This document shows, piece after piece, positions 25,595 through 34,498 of a stretch of 64,000 nt of DNA (the first letter of the stretch is position 1; every line of letters starts with the position of its first letter). The DNA comes from Methylibium petroleiphilum PM1 (GTDB taxonomy: Bacteria > Pseudomonadota > Gammaproteobacteria > Burkholderiales > Burkholderiaceae_C). A program made the translations under genes and the position numbers. The DNA is taken from NCBI RefSeq assembly GCF_000015725.1, contig NC_008826.1:124001-188000 (forward strand), in the 5' to 3' direction. The notes beneath the pieces were generated by a model. That model was given only the letters and a program-made list of their open reading frames with translations. It ran no database searches and had not been told where the DNA came from.

Positions 25595-26436
25595 TGGCAG
25601 AACACCATGTGCTGGGCCTGTCCGGAGGAAAGGACAGTGCGGCCCTGGCCGTTTACATGCGGCTCCACCACCCGGAGCTCGAGATCAAGTACTTCTTCAC
25701 GGACACCGGCAAGGAGCTGCCCGAGGTGTACGAGTTCCTGGGGCGCCTCGAGGGCTTCTTGGGCCGTCCGATCAACTACCTGAACCCGCATCGGGACTTC
25801 GACTTCTGGCTTCGCCAATATGGCAACTTCCTGCCATCAGCGAGCACTCGCTGGTGCACGCGCAAGCTCAAGCTGGAACCGTTTAAGAACTGGATCAAGC
25901 CTTGGCTGGCCGCCGGCGACAGCGTGCATAGCTACGTTGCGATACGGTCGGATGAGGATCATCGGGAAGGCATGGTCGCCCAGCATGAAAACCTTTCGGT
26001 GCACCTGCCCTTCCGCGAAGCCGGCGTCGACAAACTCGCCGTGCTTGAGATTCTCGAAGGCTCTGGGCTCGGCTTGCCGAAGTACTACGATTGGCGCTCG
26101 CGCAGCGGCTGCACGTTTTGCTTCTTCCAGCAGAAGGTCGAGTGGGTTCGCCTGAAGCAGATTCATCCGGATGAGTTCGAGAAGGCAAAGGCCTACGAGA
26201 AGACCGCCATCGAACACGGATCGCCGTTCACGTGGGCACACCGGGAGCCGCTGACCGAACTGGAACAACCCGAACGGATGGCCGAGATCGAGACGGACTT
26301 CGAGCTCCGCAAGCAACGCGAGTTGGCGCGCCGCAAGCCCAACCCGCTGCGGCCGGTGACCTGCGAGCCTGTCGACATCGACGACCTCTACCTCGAGGAC
26401 GAAGGCGGGGGCGCTTGCCTCGTGTGCCACAAGTAG
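25594..26436 (+). CDS. sspD: SspD-type PAPS-reductase-like ATP pyrophosphatase
   Basis: The 280-aa product has the PP-loop SGGKDS (residues 10-15), FFTDTGKELPEVYEF, the cysteine-containing TRWCTRKLKLEPF and a CTFCFF pair near residue 170, plus a final CLVCHK. These mark the PAPS-reductase/DndC family, which activates DNA with ATP and transfers sulfur to the backbone. The ATG overlaps the sspC stop and has AAGGAG upstream. It is the last modification gene; sulfur must come from a desulfurase encoded elsewhere, such as IscS, since none is nearby. Confidence 0.85.
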   Translation: MAEHHVLGLSGGKDSAALAVYMRLHHPELEIKYFFTDTGKELPEVYEFLGRLEGFLGRPINYLNPHRDFDFWLRQYGNFLPSASTRWCTRKLKLEPFKNWIKPWLAAGDSVHSYVAIRSDEDHREGMVAQHENLSVHLPFREAGVDKLAVLEILEGSGLGLPKYYDWRSRSGCTFCFFQQKVEWVRLKQIHPDEFEKAKAYEKTAIEHGSPFTWAHREPLTELEQPERMAEIETDFELRKQRELARRKPNPLRPVTCEPVDIDDLYLEDEGGGACLVCHK

Positions 26437-26441
26437 AAGTC

Positions 26442-26719
26442 ATGAGCTCGACGGGCATTGAACGTCGTCACCGATCTGCCGAGGCCGATCAGGCGGGCTT
26501 GTGGTGCGACACAAGGCAGCGCCCGAGCACGACGCTGAGCCCTGAGGTCGAGCCAGACCCCAATGCATTTGACTGGCACAGCAGAAAACTGCTTGCCAGC
26601 TGTACCACGCCGTGGTGTCTCACCTCGAGATAACGGAACAGGAACAATCCGACGAACTGCACTGGATCCTCGACCAGGTGCGTGCGGAACTCAACGCCAG
26701 ATCTAAGCGACGTGACTAG
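26442..26719 (+). pseudogene. Small gene remnant between sspD and sspE
   Basis: An open frame from ATG 26442 gives about 45 residues ending EVEPDPNAFDW. At about 26576 a second frame continues plausibly (AQQKTACQLYHAVVSHLEIT..., ending ARSKRRD at TAG 26719). A single frame change would join them into one 90-aa helical protein. It may instead be two unrelated short frames. No family is recognised. Confidence 0.3.
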
Positions 26720-26722
26720 CTG

Positions 26723-29062
26723 CTAGCGCAGCCAGCCGTCGAGCTTGTCAAAGATGCGCTCACACAGGTGCTGAGACCGCTGCTCGATGAACGACGCATC
26801 CCACTTCGCGCCGACAGTTCCGCGCAGGGCCAACGGCGCCAAGTGCGGCACGTGTTGAGTCCCTGCACTCAGCGTGCTGAGGCTCGGTGGTAGCGAAGCG
26901 ATCCCCAGGCTCGCCATGAGGGCACCGGAACTCGGGCCTGCGGCGGTACTGGTTGGCGTGGTCAGGTGCCAGTAGTAGAAGGCCTTGTCCGGCCACTCCG
27001 AGTACACCGACGAGTTCACCGGCATTGACAGTAGGGTCAGGTTGCCAATCTTGTCGACGATGGACGTGTTGCCCGGGTAGATCGCCGGATCGAACATCGC
27101 AGGAAACGTCAACTTCTTGGGCTGGTCACGTGTCGCCACGTGCTCGATCACCTCGAAGGCTGAAGCGTGCCAAGCCTTTGAGGTCAGCATTGGCACCGAA
27201 CCGGGCTTGCCATCGACGTAGAAGCCCTCTCGTCCAGCGGCGAGATCGACCCCAACGTCGTGCGCTGAGACGAACAACCCGAACTTGCATACGGTCTTTC
27301 GCTGATACCACGGCGAACCCTTCGCAGCGTTCACCCAGAGCGGGCGAGCTGCGATGCTGCTGGTCGCATCGTAGATCCCCTGGCCAGCGAGGGCCAAGCG
27401 GAGGGCACCCTTGAGGTAGGCGGCTGTCTGGTTGGCAGCGCCTCCCTTCAGGGACATGTTCGGCGCATGCTGGTCGAAGAGCTTGCGGTAGTCCGAATCA
27501 GGGAATCGCCCTTGCGACGCTCCCATCCAAAGGGTGAAGAACGCCGCGACCGCCTTCGCGGCTGACAGAAACTCTGCCGATGCGCCAGCCAATGCCACCG
27601 GGTCGCCCTTGGCCCGAAGAAGCTTGGCGTAGAACAGGCTGAGGACAGAGTGCGCCATGGCATGCTGTGCATCGCGAACGAAGTAGATGCATAGGGCCGC
27701 CAGGTCCGCATCGTCGAGCGGCATGCCGAGCTGCTGGAGGTGCGTCACCAAGCCCAGGTTGGTCGAGTTCTTCGGGGATCGCCGTGGCTTGACGACGACA
27801 TCGAAATACTCCGCTTGGTCAGCTAACGCCTGAACGAACGTCGCAGCCAAGGCGCTCGGCGGCGCTGGCAGCGTGGCCGTCAACCAGTCCCGTTCTTCGC
27901 TGAAGCGCTTGCTCAGCTCGGTCCCGTCATACACCAACGCGGTCGACACAATCACCCGATCGGTGAGGTCCTCCTTCCGATCAGCGGTGCTCTCTTCATC
28001 GAAAACGCGCTCGATGCGATCCACCTGCGGCTTGATGCCCGTTGAGTAGTTGGCTCCCCAGGCCTTCACGACGGCCGGCTTGAACACCTCAAATGCGGTT
28101 AGCGGAGTGCCGGTGGCATTGAGCGACTGGAACATGTCGAACGCCAGACTCTCGTCCAAGCATTCGATCACGACAACATGACACCCTTTGCGCAGATAGA
28201 TCGAAGCCGCGAGCAACAGCACCGCCGAATAGAAGCACTTCTGCTCTGGTGCTCCCAAGGCTCCGATCTTCGTAAGGTCCGGGGGGTATCCGGTGAAGCG
28301 TTCAAGCGCGCTGCCTTCCATATCGTTCGCGACAAGTAGGCGCGAGGCCAGCACCTGGTCCGCAGTCTCAAGCTGCGAATCAATGGTATCGATGAACTCT
28401 TCGACGACCGACTTCAAACGATCATCCAGCGCCAAGTCCGCCAGCTTGACCCCATTGATCGCATTCGCCAGTAGCGATGAAGTGTTGGACCGATAGAACG
28501 CGTCGATGGCGCCGGCCAACGTCCATTGGTCCGAGACGGGGTTGCTGGTCACGTCACCGGCGCGAATGACGATGGGCTTGCGGCTCGGCTGGGCCCCCCC
28601 CTTGGTCGTCTCCACGGAAAAGAACTCGCGAATCAGACGGACCTCGTCGGTCAGTTCGTTCGCCAAGCTTGCGAACTCGGCATGGGCGCCGCCGACCGTG
28701 GTCAGCTGGCTCGCCAACCGTCCCGCGTACTCAGCAAACACGCATGCGAGGATGGCTAGGGACGTGATGCGCTGCTGGCCGTCGACCACGTTGGAAACTT
28801 TGGTCAACAGATTCGGCGTGTCGAAGTGGGTTCCCAGCTTCGGATTCTTTTCGTCATGAAGAATGACCGTGCCGAGGAACAGCGCATGCGTGGGCTTAGA
28901 GAGCGTGCGGCGAACGGCGGCGAAGATGTCCGTGATGAGCTTCTTCGCGTTTTCGTCATCCCATGAGTAGTTCCGCTGGTAGTAGGGGATGTAGAAGCCC
29001 CTGCCCATCTGAGAAAAGAAGCCATGCAGTGCTTCGGCGCTGTGGGTAAACGGCTGAGCCAA
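26723..29062 (-). CDS. sspE: SspE-type DUF262/DUF1524 restriction effector
   Basis: The 779-aa product has a DUF262 N-terminal domain (YYQRNYSWDD from residue 27, VVDGQQRITSL at about 92-102) and a C-terminal DUF1524 HNH-type nuclease region (VIEHVAT and KIGNLTLLSMPVNSSV, roughly residues 640-690). In the studied SspABCD-SspE system this protein senses phosphorothioate, hydrolyses NTP and nicks phage DNA. The start is TTG with GGGAGA upstream, 12 nt after the sspH stop, so sspE belongs to the sspFGH operon. A G8 run (C8 on the plus strand, 28594-28601) lies in its 5' third. Confidence 0.85.
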   Translation of the reverse strand: MAQPFTHSAEALHGFFSQMGRGFYIPYYQRNYSWDDENAKKLITDIFAAVRRTLSKPTHALFLGTVILHDEKNPKLGTHFDTPNLLTKVSNVVDGQQRITSLAILACVFAEYAGRLASQLTTVGGAHAEFASLANELTDEVRLIREFFSVETTKGGAQPSRKPIVIRAGDVTSNPVSDQWTLAGAIDAFYRSNTSSLLANAINGVKLADLALDDRLKSVVEEFIDTIDSQLETADQVLASRLLVANDMEGSALERFTGYPPDLTKIGALGAPEQKCFYSAVLLLAASIYLRKGCHVVVIECLDESLAFDMFQSLNATGTPLTAFEVFKPAVVKAWGANYSTGIKPQVDRIERVFDEESTADRKEDLTDRVIVSTALVYDGTELSKRFSEERDWLTATLPAPPSALAATFVQALADQAEYFDVVVKPRRSPKNSTNLGLVTHLQQLGMPLDDADLAALCIYFVRDAQHAMAHSVLSLFYAKLLRAKGDPVALAGASAEFLSAAKAVAAFFTLWMGASQGRFPDSDYRKLFDQHAPNMSLKGGAANQTAAYLKGALRLALAGQGIYDATSSIAARPLWVNAAKGSPWYQRKTVCKFGLFVSAHDVGVDLAAGREGFYVDGKPGSVPMLTSKAWHASAFEVIEHVATRDQPKKLTFPAMFDPAIYPGNTSIVDKIGNLTLLSMPVNSSVYSEWPDKAFYYWHLTTPTSTAAGPSSGALMASLGIASLPPSLSTLSAGTQHVPHLAPLALRGTVGAKWDASFIEQRSQHLCERIFDKLDGWLR

Positions 29063-29074
29063 CGTTCTGTCTCC

Positions 29075-32000
29075 CTAGTTGTCGTCGTTCACGATCGCGG
29101 CTACTGCGGCGGCGATGTCGTCGTCATTGAGAAAGGGCGCCTGGCCGAACACCAGGCCTTGTTCGCCCGCAAGCTTGGCTGCGAGATGCCCCTTGCCGAG
29201 CAACAGTTCGGCCCCTGGACGATCGAGCGCGATCTTCGAAGTGGCTTCACTGGCCACCTTCAAAATGAGCCGGTTGCCCAGGTTCTCTCGTAGCTGCATC
29301 GGCATAACGTCCTTGTCGGGACGCTGCGCAGCGAAGACCAAATGGATGCCAGCCGCGCGTGCCTTGACGCCCAGGCGAGCCACTGCCGCACTCACCACGC
29401 CCTTGTAGTTGTCGTCGAGCATCCAGTCCGCGAACTCGTCGTGCACAAGCACGATCATCGGGAGTCGGCGATCTGGCGTGATTTTCGAGTTGAAGGTTGG
29501 CAGGTCCCGGGCTCGGACTTCCGCGAACTGCCGGTACCGCTGGTCCATTTCTTCGACGAGCGCCTTCAGCACCTCGATGGCCCGCTCCTGCGTCGTGATG
29601 ATCGGCTCGCGTAGGTGCGGTAACGCTTCGAGCGCGGCATAGTCGACCCCCATCTTCGGATCGATCAGGACGATCTTGGCAAGGCGGCTGGGGTTGGTCG
29701 CGGCAATGTCCAGCAGCAGCGACTGGATGAGCACCGACTTGCCGCTGCCCGTCGCGCCGGCGACCAGAGAGTGCGGCTCGTGCTGCGACAGGCCGCCAAA
29801 ATCGCCGCCTAGATTCAGGTAAAGGACGTTGCCATTGAGTTCCTGCAGGCCGAGTGCGAACGAAGTATTGATGCCCGCCGCGTTGCGCTTGAGTTCTCGC
29901 CGTGCCCAGACATCCCACAGCGAAACCGCCTGGCGCTTCTCGCCGGCGATCGACACGATGATCTCGCCCGGCTTGGGCTGGACGGTCACCAGCTGCAGGC
30001 TGTGGGTCGTGAGCAGCTGCATGCGCTTCGACTCGATGTCTTCGACCCGAAGCCGATCGGAACCGGCCAAACGCACGAGGCAGCCGTTAGGTGTCAAGCG
30101 CGTGCCGATGACGTTGGCCTGCAGGCCATAGCTGTTCAGCGCCTTCTTCAGCGCCGCTGTCATCTCGCGGGCCCAGGCCTCCCTGTCGTCAGTCGCGGTC
30201 GAAGCGGACCCGGCGTGGCTTCCGATGAGCTGCGTCAACGCCGGACCGTAGGCCGCAGCTGGCTGCGGCGCCGCTACGTCCAGTGGCGCGGCGACGGCCA
30301 GCGGCACCGCAGGTTCGAGGGGAACCGCTGGCTCCGGAGCGGCTGCAGCAGGTTCCTCTCCCGGCACGACGGCCGCCGGGGCTTCCGGTGCCGCAGGCGC
30401 CGCGGCGACGGGCGGCGGTGCAGTGTCACCCACCAGCTTGCCAATCATGTCGGTCCAGGTGACCCGCGCAGCGGGCGCATGGGCGTCGCTCAGCTGCCAT
30501 GGCTTGTCACCACCGATCGACTCCCGGACCTCGGTCGGGTCGCGTTCCTGTGCATACGCCTCCGCGATGCGCCGCAGGGCCGTTCGATCGAAAACCTCCT
30601 GGAAAGCGATCGCGGGAGCGCTGATTTCCACGGGTGCACGCATCGACTGTGTATCTGGCTGGCCGGCATCTGCGCTGTGAAGGAACACGTGGGAGTAGCC
30701 GCGCAATGACAGCTGCACCGTTCCTTTGCGGATCTCATCCCGTGCGCGCTCGAGCAGGGCGGTCTGGTCTGGGGGGATGACGGCATCGATCAGGAGGTCA
30801 GCCAGGCGCGCGAGCCAAAGGTCTCTGTCCAGTCTGCCAGGGTCGCCGAACAGCGCCTCCCTCAAGGTGGTCAGCGTCGCCAGCAACTGTGCCCGGGAGC
30901 CGCGCTTGGCGTCCGCGGCGGCTTCGGCGGCGACGTACTTCGACTCGACAACCGCCAGGTGCAGACGGATGCCTTCCGACGACTCCTCGATGCAAAGTCC
31001 GAGCAGGTCGGCAATGCGGCTCTCGCGCTGCGCCAGCCAGCTCGCGTAGTCGTCAAGAAGGAAGAAGACCTGCACCGGGCTCTTCTGCGGGCTGCCGCAC
31101 ACACGCCAGAACTCGTGCTGAACGAGGTAGCGGCTGAGCGTCAGGCCCAGCATCTCGCCGGCGGACACGCCGCGCTTCGCGGCGCGCAAGACGATGTCGC
31201 CCGATACCGCCAGCGCGTCGCGGATGACGCGATCCGCGGCCGCGTCGAGCCGGTCGACAGGCACGTTGAGACCCAGCTCGTCAATGCGGCGACGCGCGAG
31301 GACCTTGAGCAGGCGCAGCTCGGACGTCGAGCTGACGATCATGTTGCGCCCGTTGGTCCTGTGACGGCGGTATCGCACCACCTTGATGTCGTTGGCCAGC
31401 AGCTGCCGCTTGTCGAGCAGCTCGTCGTAGGTGGCCACCCACTCAGCGATCTGGTGCGCATCCCGGAAGATGTCGCCCAGGCGCTCGTTCTTCAGCGAGA
31501 TCTGGCGTGCCGGAACCAGGTGGTGGCCGGCCGGGGGATCCTGCTGCCGCACCACTGCGCCCACCATGTCGACGTAGGCACGTCCGGACGCGGTCTGCTG
31601 TGGGCAGGTCAGAAATGTCGTCGACTTGAGCTCGTTCTCCCCGGACACGCTGCGGTATGACCAGCGTGACGGCGCGTGCTCGAGCGAGTCACGGTCGTTG
31701 AGCCAGTGTTGAGGCACCCACTCCGGTGAGGCGGTTCGTGCGACGACGTCGTGCAGGAACGCGATGTCGAAGGGGCGGAAGCCGTGCGCGGACTCGGGGA
31801 GCGAGCCGCTGGTGGGGACGACGGAGATCCTCAACTTCGACATGAAGTTGTCCGAGGTCTCGCTGACCACGGGAACGTCAGGGTCCGCATCGGACTTGCT
31901 CACCAGCTCGGCGTAGAGCTTGCGCAACTTGCCTGGGTCCGTGTGGCGCACCGCCACGTTGCACTGGAGGTCCGACTCCTCGCTCTCCAGGTCGGTGAGA

Positions 32001-34498
32001 GCCCGAACGGTGGCCAGGGGCAGCGCGGCCGCGTCGGCGTTGTACAGCACGACCGACATGCTGCTCGCCTCGTGCCGCTGCAGGCCGACGTAGCGTTCGA
32101 TGAGCTCACGCACTTGCCGTGCGGCTTCCGTGGGGCTCACATCGGTCAGCTCATCGTCGCCCGATTGCACCGGCTGCTCCATCAGGCTGTAGCCGTTGAC
32201 CGTACTGGACTCAGCTACAAGCACGGGCGCCCCGTTGCGGTCGGCGACGGCGACCTCGGGGTAGAAGGGGTGGGCCAGCTCTTCGGTGAACTCCTGGAAG
32301 AAGATGTTGCGGTCCCCGAAGTCGATGTGCTCGGAAGACAGCAGGTGGTTGATCAGGCCGGCCGTGCGCCTGAGCTTGACAGCAAGTGCCTTCATCCGCT
32401 CGGGATGCCACGGGGGCACGACGAGGCTGGGCTGGTCGCCGGTGACAACAACGGTCCCGGCACGCAGGATCAGGTTGACCAGCTTCGATCGCGCGACATC
32501 GCCTCGGGCGTTGTCTTTGAGCAGCCGCAGCAGCGCCGCAAAGTGCTCGGCCTGCTGCATCACCGCATCAGTGTGCAGACCGCGGCCGATCATGTCGCCG
32601 AGGGCCTGCTGGTACGTCTCCTGGAAGCGATCCCAGGCCTCGACGATGGCCTTCGCCTGCTCCGGGGTGAGGCGCTCCTGCTCCTTAAGCTGCTTGATCG
32701 CTTGCGACACTTCGCGGCCGAGGTTGCGGATCTTCGCGGGCTGCGGGACCAGGGAGCCCGCGTCGCGTCCGAAGGTAGCCTCCAGCGTGCTCACATCGAG
32801 CAGAGAGACCGACTGGATGCCGCCCTTCTTGCTGACCAGCCGACGCGGTACTTCGGTGCAGGCGATCGTGCCCTTCTGGCGCAGCCGCTGCACGTCGTCC
32901 AGGAGCTGCAGGCCGATGGCCTCGGGCTGCCCCCACCAGATCAGGTGCGTCTTGTCCGCCGACACGACTTTGTCGCCCTGGCGGATTTCCAGTGCGACCT
33001 CGAACTTGAGCTGGATCTGCTGACGCGCGACGGAGATCACCGGCTTGGCCGACTCGGGTTTGCGCGCGCGCTCGAACTCCAGAAAGGCCGGGAAGTCGAA
33101 CAGCGGGTCCGGCAGCCCGGGGTAGTTCGGCACCGAGCGCTCGAACGACACGCGCTCTTGCAAGAGCACCCGCAGCGCCCGGTACATCGTCGAGAAGTAG
33201 TTCCCGATGTCGTGGTTGAAGCGCTCGCGCCAATCCTTGCGGCCGCGGGCGACCTTGATCCGGACTCGTCGATCACCCACGGCGCTGGCTTCGGCCGCTG
33301 TCAGCCGTTGGATGGCGGTGACCAGGCCCTCCAGGAAGTCCGTGCAGTCGATGGGCTTCCCAAAAAGGGCCTTCTCCCACCTTGCCTTGAGCTTCGGATG
33401 TTGGTCGAGGTAGGCGCGATGAAGGTCGAAGAACTGCTCGTCCTCATCGGTCCACTCGTTGCGCTTCTCGCGGGTCCTGAGATCGACCAGGTGAGCTTCC
33501 CACTCCGGCGACAGGACATCTGTGTCGTTGCAATCTTCCTTGAAGAACTCGGTCGTCTCGTCGGCCAGGCCTCGCTTCTTCTCCTTCGGTCGGTCGAACA
33601 GCAGGTGGATGCCATCGGCCTCCCACTCGAAGTCGCACAGCGCCCGCGCCACGTCGAGGTCCCCCGGCTGCGCGGCGATGAAGCCGCCAATGACCGGCCG
33701 CGCCTCAAGCTTGATATTGGCCTCGTTCTCTTCGAACCGGTCGCGGATGTCCGCGCCATCGATCGTCTGGCCGTTCTTTCGCTGCTTGACGACCAGCGGG
33801 GCCCGTTCGTTGAAGAGCTTCTCGAACGCCTTGCGCCATGGCGTGATGGCAATGCCATAGGTGCGGCTGTTTGTGAACAGCGCCGTATCGCGGGGCAAGC
33901 GCAGTTCCGGCAGCGCACGGCCGATGGCCGCGCGGATGGGAAGTCCTTCGGACTTCGAGGCTTGGCCAATCGCCGCACAGAACGCGGCCAGCTGGTGGAG
34001 CGAAAACTCCTCGGCGGCGAGCAGGCCACGGAGGGCTGCGATGAAGACCTGATGGTCATCGTCGGCCAGCAGTAGCCCGGTGCCGAGGATCGTCGCCTCG
34101 ACCCACTCCGCGGCCTGGCCGTGAAACTCGGCTGCGCCGATGGGCGTGACATGGCCCAGGGTGTCTTCGAGGTTTGGCTCGAGACCGTTGGCCGTCAGCA
34201 TCGCCGCCTTGTCGGTGGGCGTGTTGCGAACGGCTCCCGCGTTCTCTTCGGTTAGCAGGTCGGGATGCAGGGTCTCGTTGACGACGAGAGTCCTGGGGAT
34301 GCGCACGTCAACCAGCGCCCGGAGCGTGGTGTCGCTGTGGATCTCACGAACGATTGCCGCGATGTGGCCGCTGCTCAGACGGTCAAGACGAAACAGCGCC
34401 GGCGCCTCGGAGGCGCCGTCAGCTTGCTTGGCAGTGGCAATGCGCTGGCGAAGGATGGCCGCGCCCACGCGGCCGACAATGATGTCTGCGATGCTCAC
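29075..34498 (-). CDS. sspH: SspH/DptH-like FtsK-type translocase
   Basis: The GTG at 34498 overlaps the sspG stop (GTGA) and sets the start; the frame is open further upstream but only as a shadow of sspG. The 1807-aa product ends in a FtsK/HerA-type motor: GATGSGKSVLIQ (about residue 1580), IVLIDPKMGVDY, MIVLVHDEFADWM and AGIHLVFAAQRPDKDVMP. The long N-terminal part is unique, with an Ala/Pro-rich linker before the motor. DptH of Dnd systems and SspH of Ssp systems share this layout and act as the motor of phosphorothioate-dependent restriction complexes. Confidence 0.8.
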   Translation of the reverse strand: MSIADIIVGRVGAAILRQRIATAKQADGASEAPALFRLDRLSSGHIAAIVREIHSDTTLRALVDVRIPRTLVVNETLHPDLLTEENAGAVRNTPTDKAAMLTANGLEPNLEDTLGHVTPIGAAEFHGQAAEWVEATILGTGLLLADDDHQVFIAALRGLLAAEEFSLHQLAAFCAAIGQASKSEGLPIRAAIGRALPELRLPRDTALFTNSRTYGIAITPWRKAFEKLFNERAPLVVKQRKNGQTIDGADIRDRFEENEANIKLEARPVIGGFIAAQPGDLDVARALCDFEWEADGIHLLFDRPKEKKRGLADETTEFFKEDCNDTDVLSPEWEAHLVDLRTREKRNEWTDEDEQFFDLHRAYLDQHPKLKARWEKALFGKPIDCTDFLEGLVTAIQRLTAAEASAVGDRRVRIKVARGRKDWRERFNHDIGNYFSTMYRALRVLLQERVSFERSVPNYPGLPDPLFDFPAFLEFERARKPESAKPVISVARQQIQLKFEVALEIRQGDKVVSADKTHLIWWGQPEAIGLQLLDDVQRLRQKGTIACTEVPRRLVSKKGGIQSVSLLDVSTLEATFGRDAGSLVPQPAKIRNLGREVSQAIKQLKEQERLTPEQAKAIVEAWDRFQETYQQALGDMIGRGLHTDAVMQQAEHFAALLRLLKDNARGDVARSKLVNLILRAGTVVVTGDQPSLVVPPWHPERMKALAVKLRRTAGLINHLLSSEHIDFGDRNIFFQEFTEELAHPFYPEVAVADRNGAPVLVAESSTVNGYSLMEQPVQSGDDELTDVSPTEAARQVRELIERYVGLQRHEASSMSVVLYNADAAALPLATVRALTDLESEESDLQCNVAVRHTDPGKLRKLYAELVSKSDADPDVPVVSETSDNFMSKLRISVVPTSGSLPESAHGFRPFDIAFLHDVVARTASPEWVPQHWLNDRDSLEHAPSRWSYRSVSGENELKSTTFLTCPQQTASGRAYVDMVGAVVRQQDPPAGHHLVPARQISLKNERLGDIFRDAHQIAEWVATYDELLDKRQLLANDIKVVRYRRHRTNGRNMIVSSTSELRLLKVLARRRIDELGLNVPVDRLDAAADRVIRDALAVSGDIVLRAAKRGVSAGEMLGLTLSRYLVQHEFWRVCGSPQKSPVQVFFLLDDYASWLAQRESRIADLLGLCIEESSEGIRLHLAVVESKYVAAEAAADAKRGSRAQLLATLTTLREALFGDPGRLDRDLWLARLADLLIDAVIPPDQTALLERARDEIRKGTVQLSLRGYSHVFLHSADAGQPDTQSMRAPVEISAPAIAFQEVFDRTALRRIAEAYAQERDPTEVRESIGGDKPWQLSDAHAPAARVTWTDMIGKLVGDTAPPPVAAAPAAPEAPAAVVPGEEPAAAAPEPAVPLEPAVPLAVAAPLDVAAPQPAAAYGPALTQLIGSHAGSASTATDDREAWAREMTAALKKALNSYGLQANVIGTRLTPNGCLVRLAGSDRLRVEDIESKRMQLLTTHSLQLVTVQPKPGEIIVSIAGEKRQAVSLWDVWARRELKRNAAGINTSFALGLQELNGNVLYLNLGGDFGGLSQHEPHSLVAGATGSGKSVLIQSLLLDIAATNPSRLAKIVLIDPKMGVDYAALEALPHLREPIITTQERAIEVLKALVEEMDQRYRQFAEVRARDLPTFNSKITPDRRLPMIVLVHDEFADWMLDDNYKGVVSAAVARLGVKARAAGIHLVFAAQRPDKDVMPMQLRENLGNRLILKVASEATSKIALDRPGAELLLGKGHLAAKLAGEQGLVFGQAPFLNDDDIAAAVAAIVNDDN

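Noticed and set aside
26723-29062. GmrSD-type restriction enzyme instead of SspE
   Set aside because: DUF262 and DUF1524 domains are shared, but the gene is in one operon with F/G/H-type genes and beside SspBCD, so SspE is the better name; activity on glucosylated DNA cannot be excluded from sequence.
31751-34075. Long open frame on the plus strand opposite sspH (774 codons)
   Set aside because: It mirrors the codon structure of sspH in GC-rich DNA, has the repetitive His/Arg/Val composition of a shadow frame and lacks a ribosome site or any recognisable domain.
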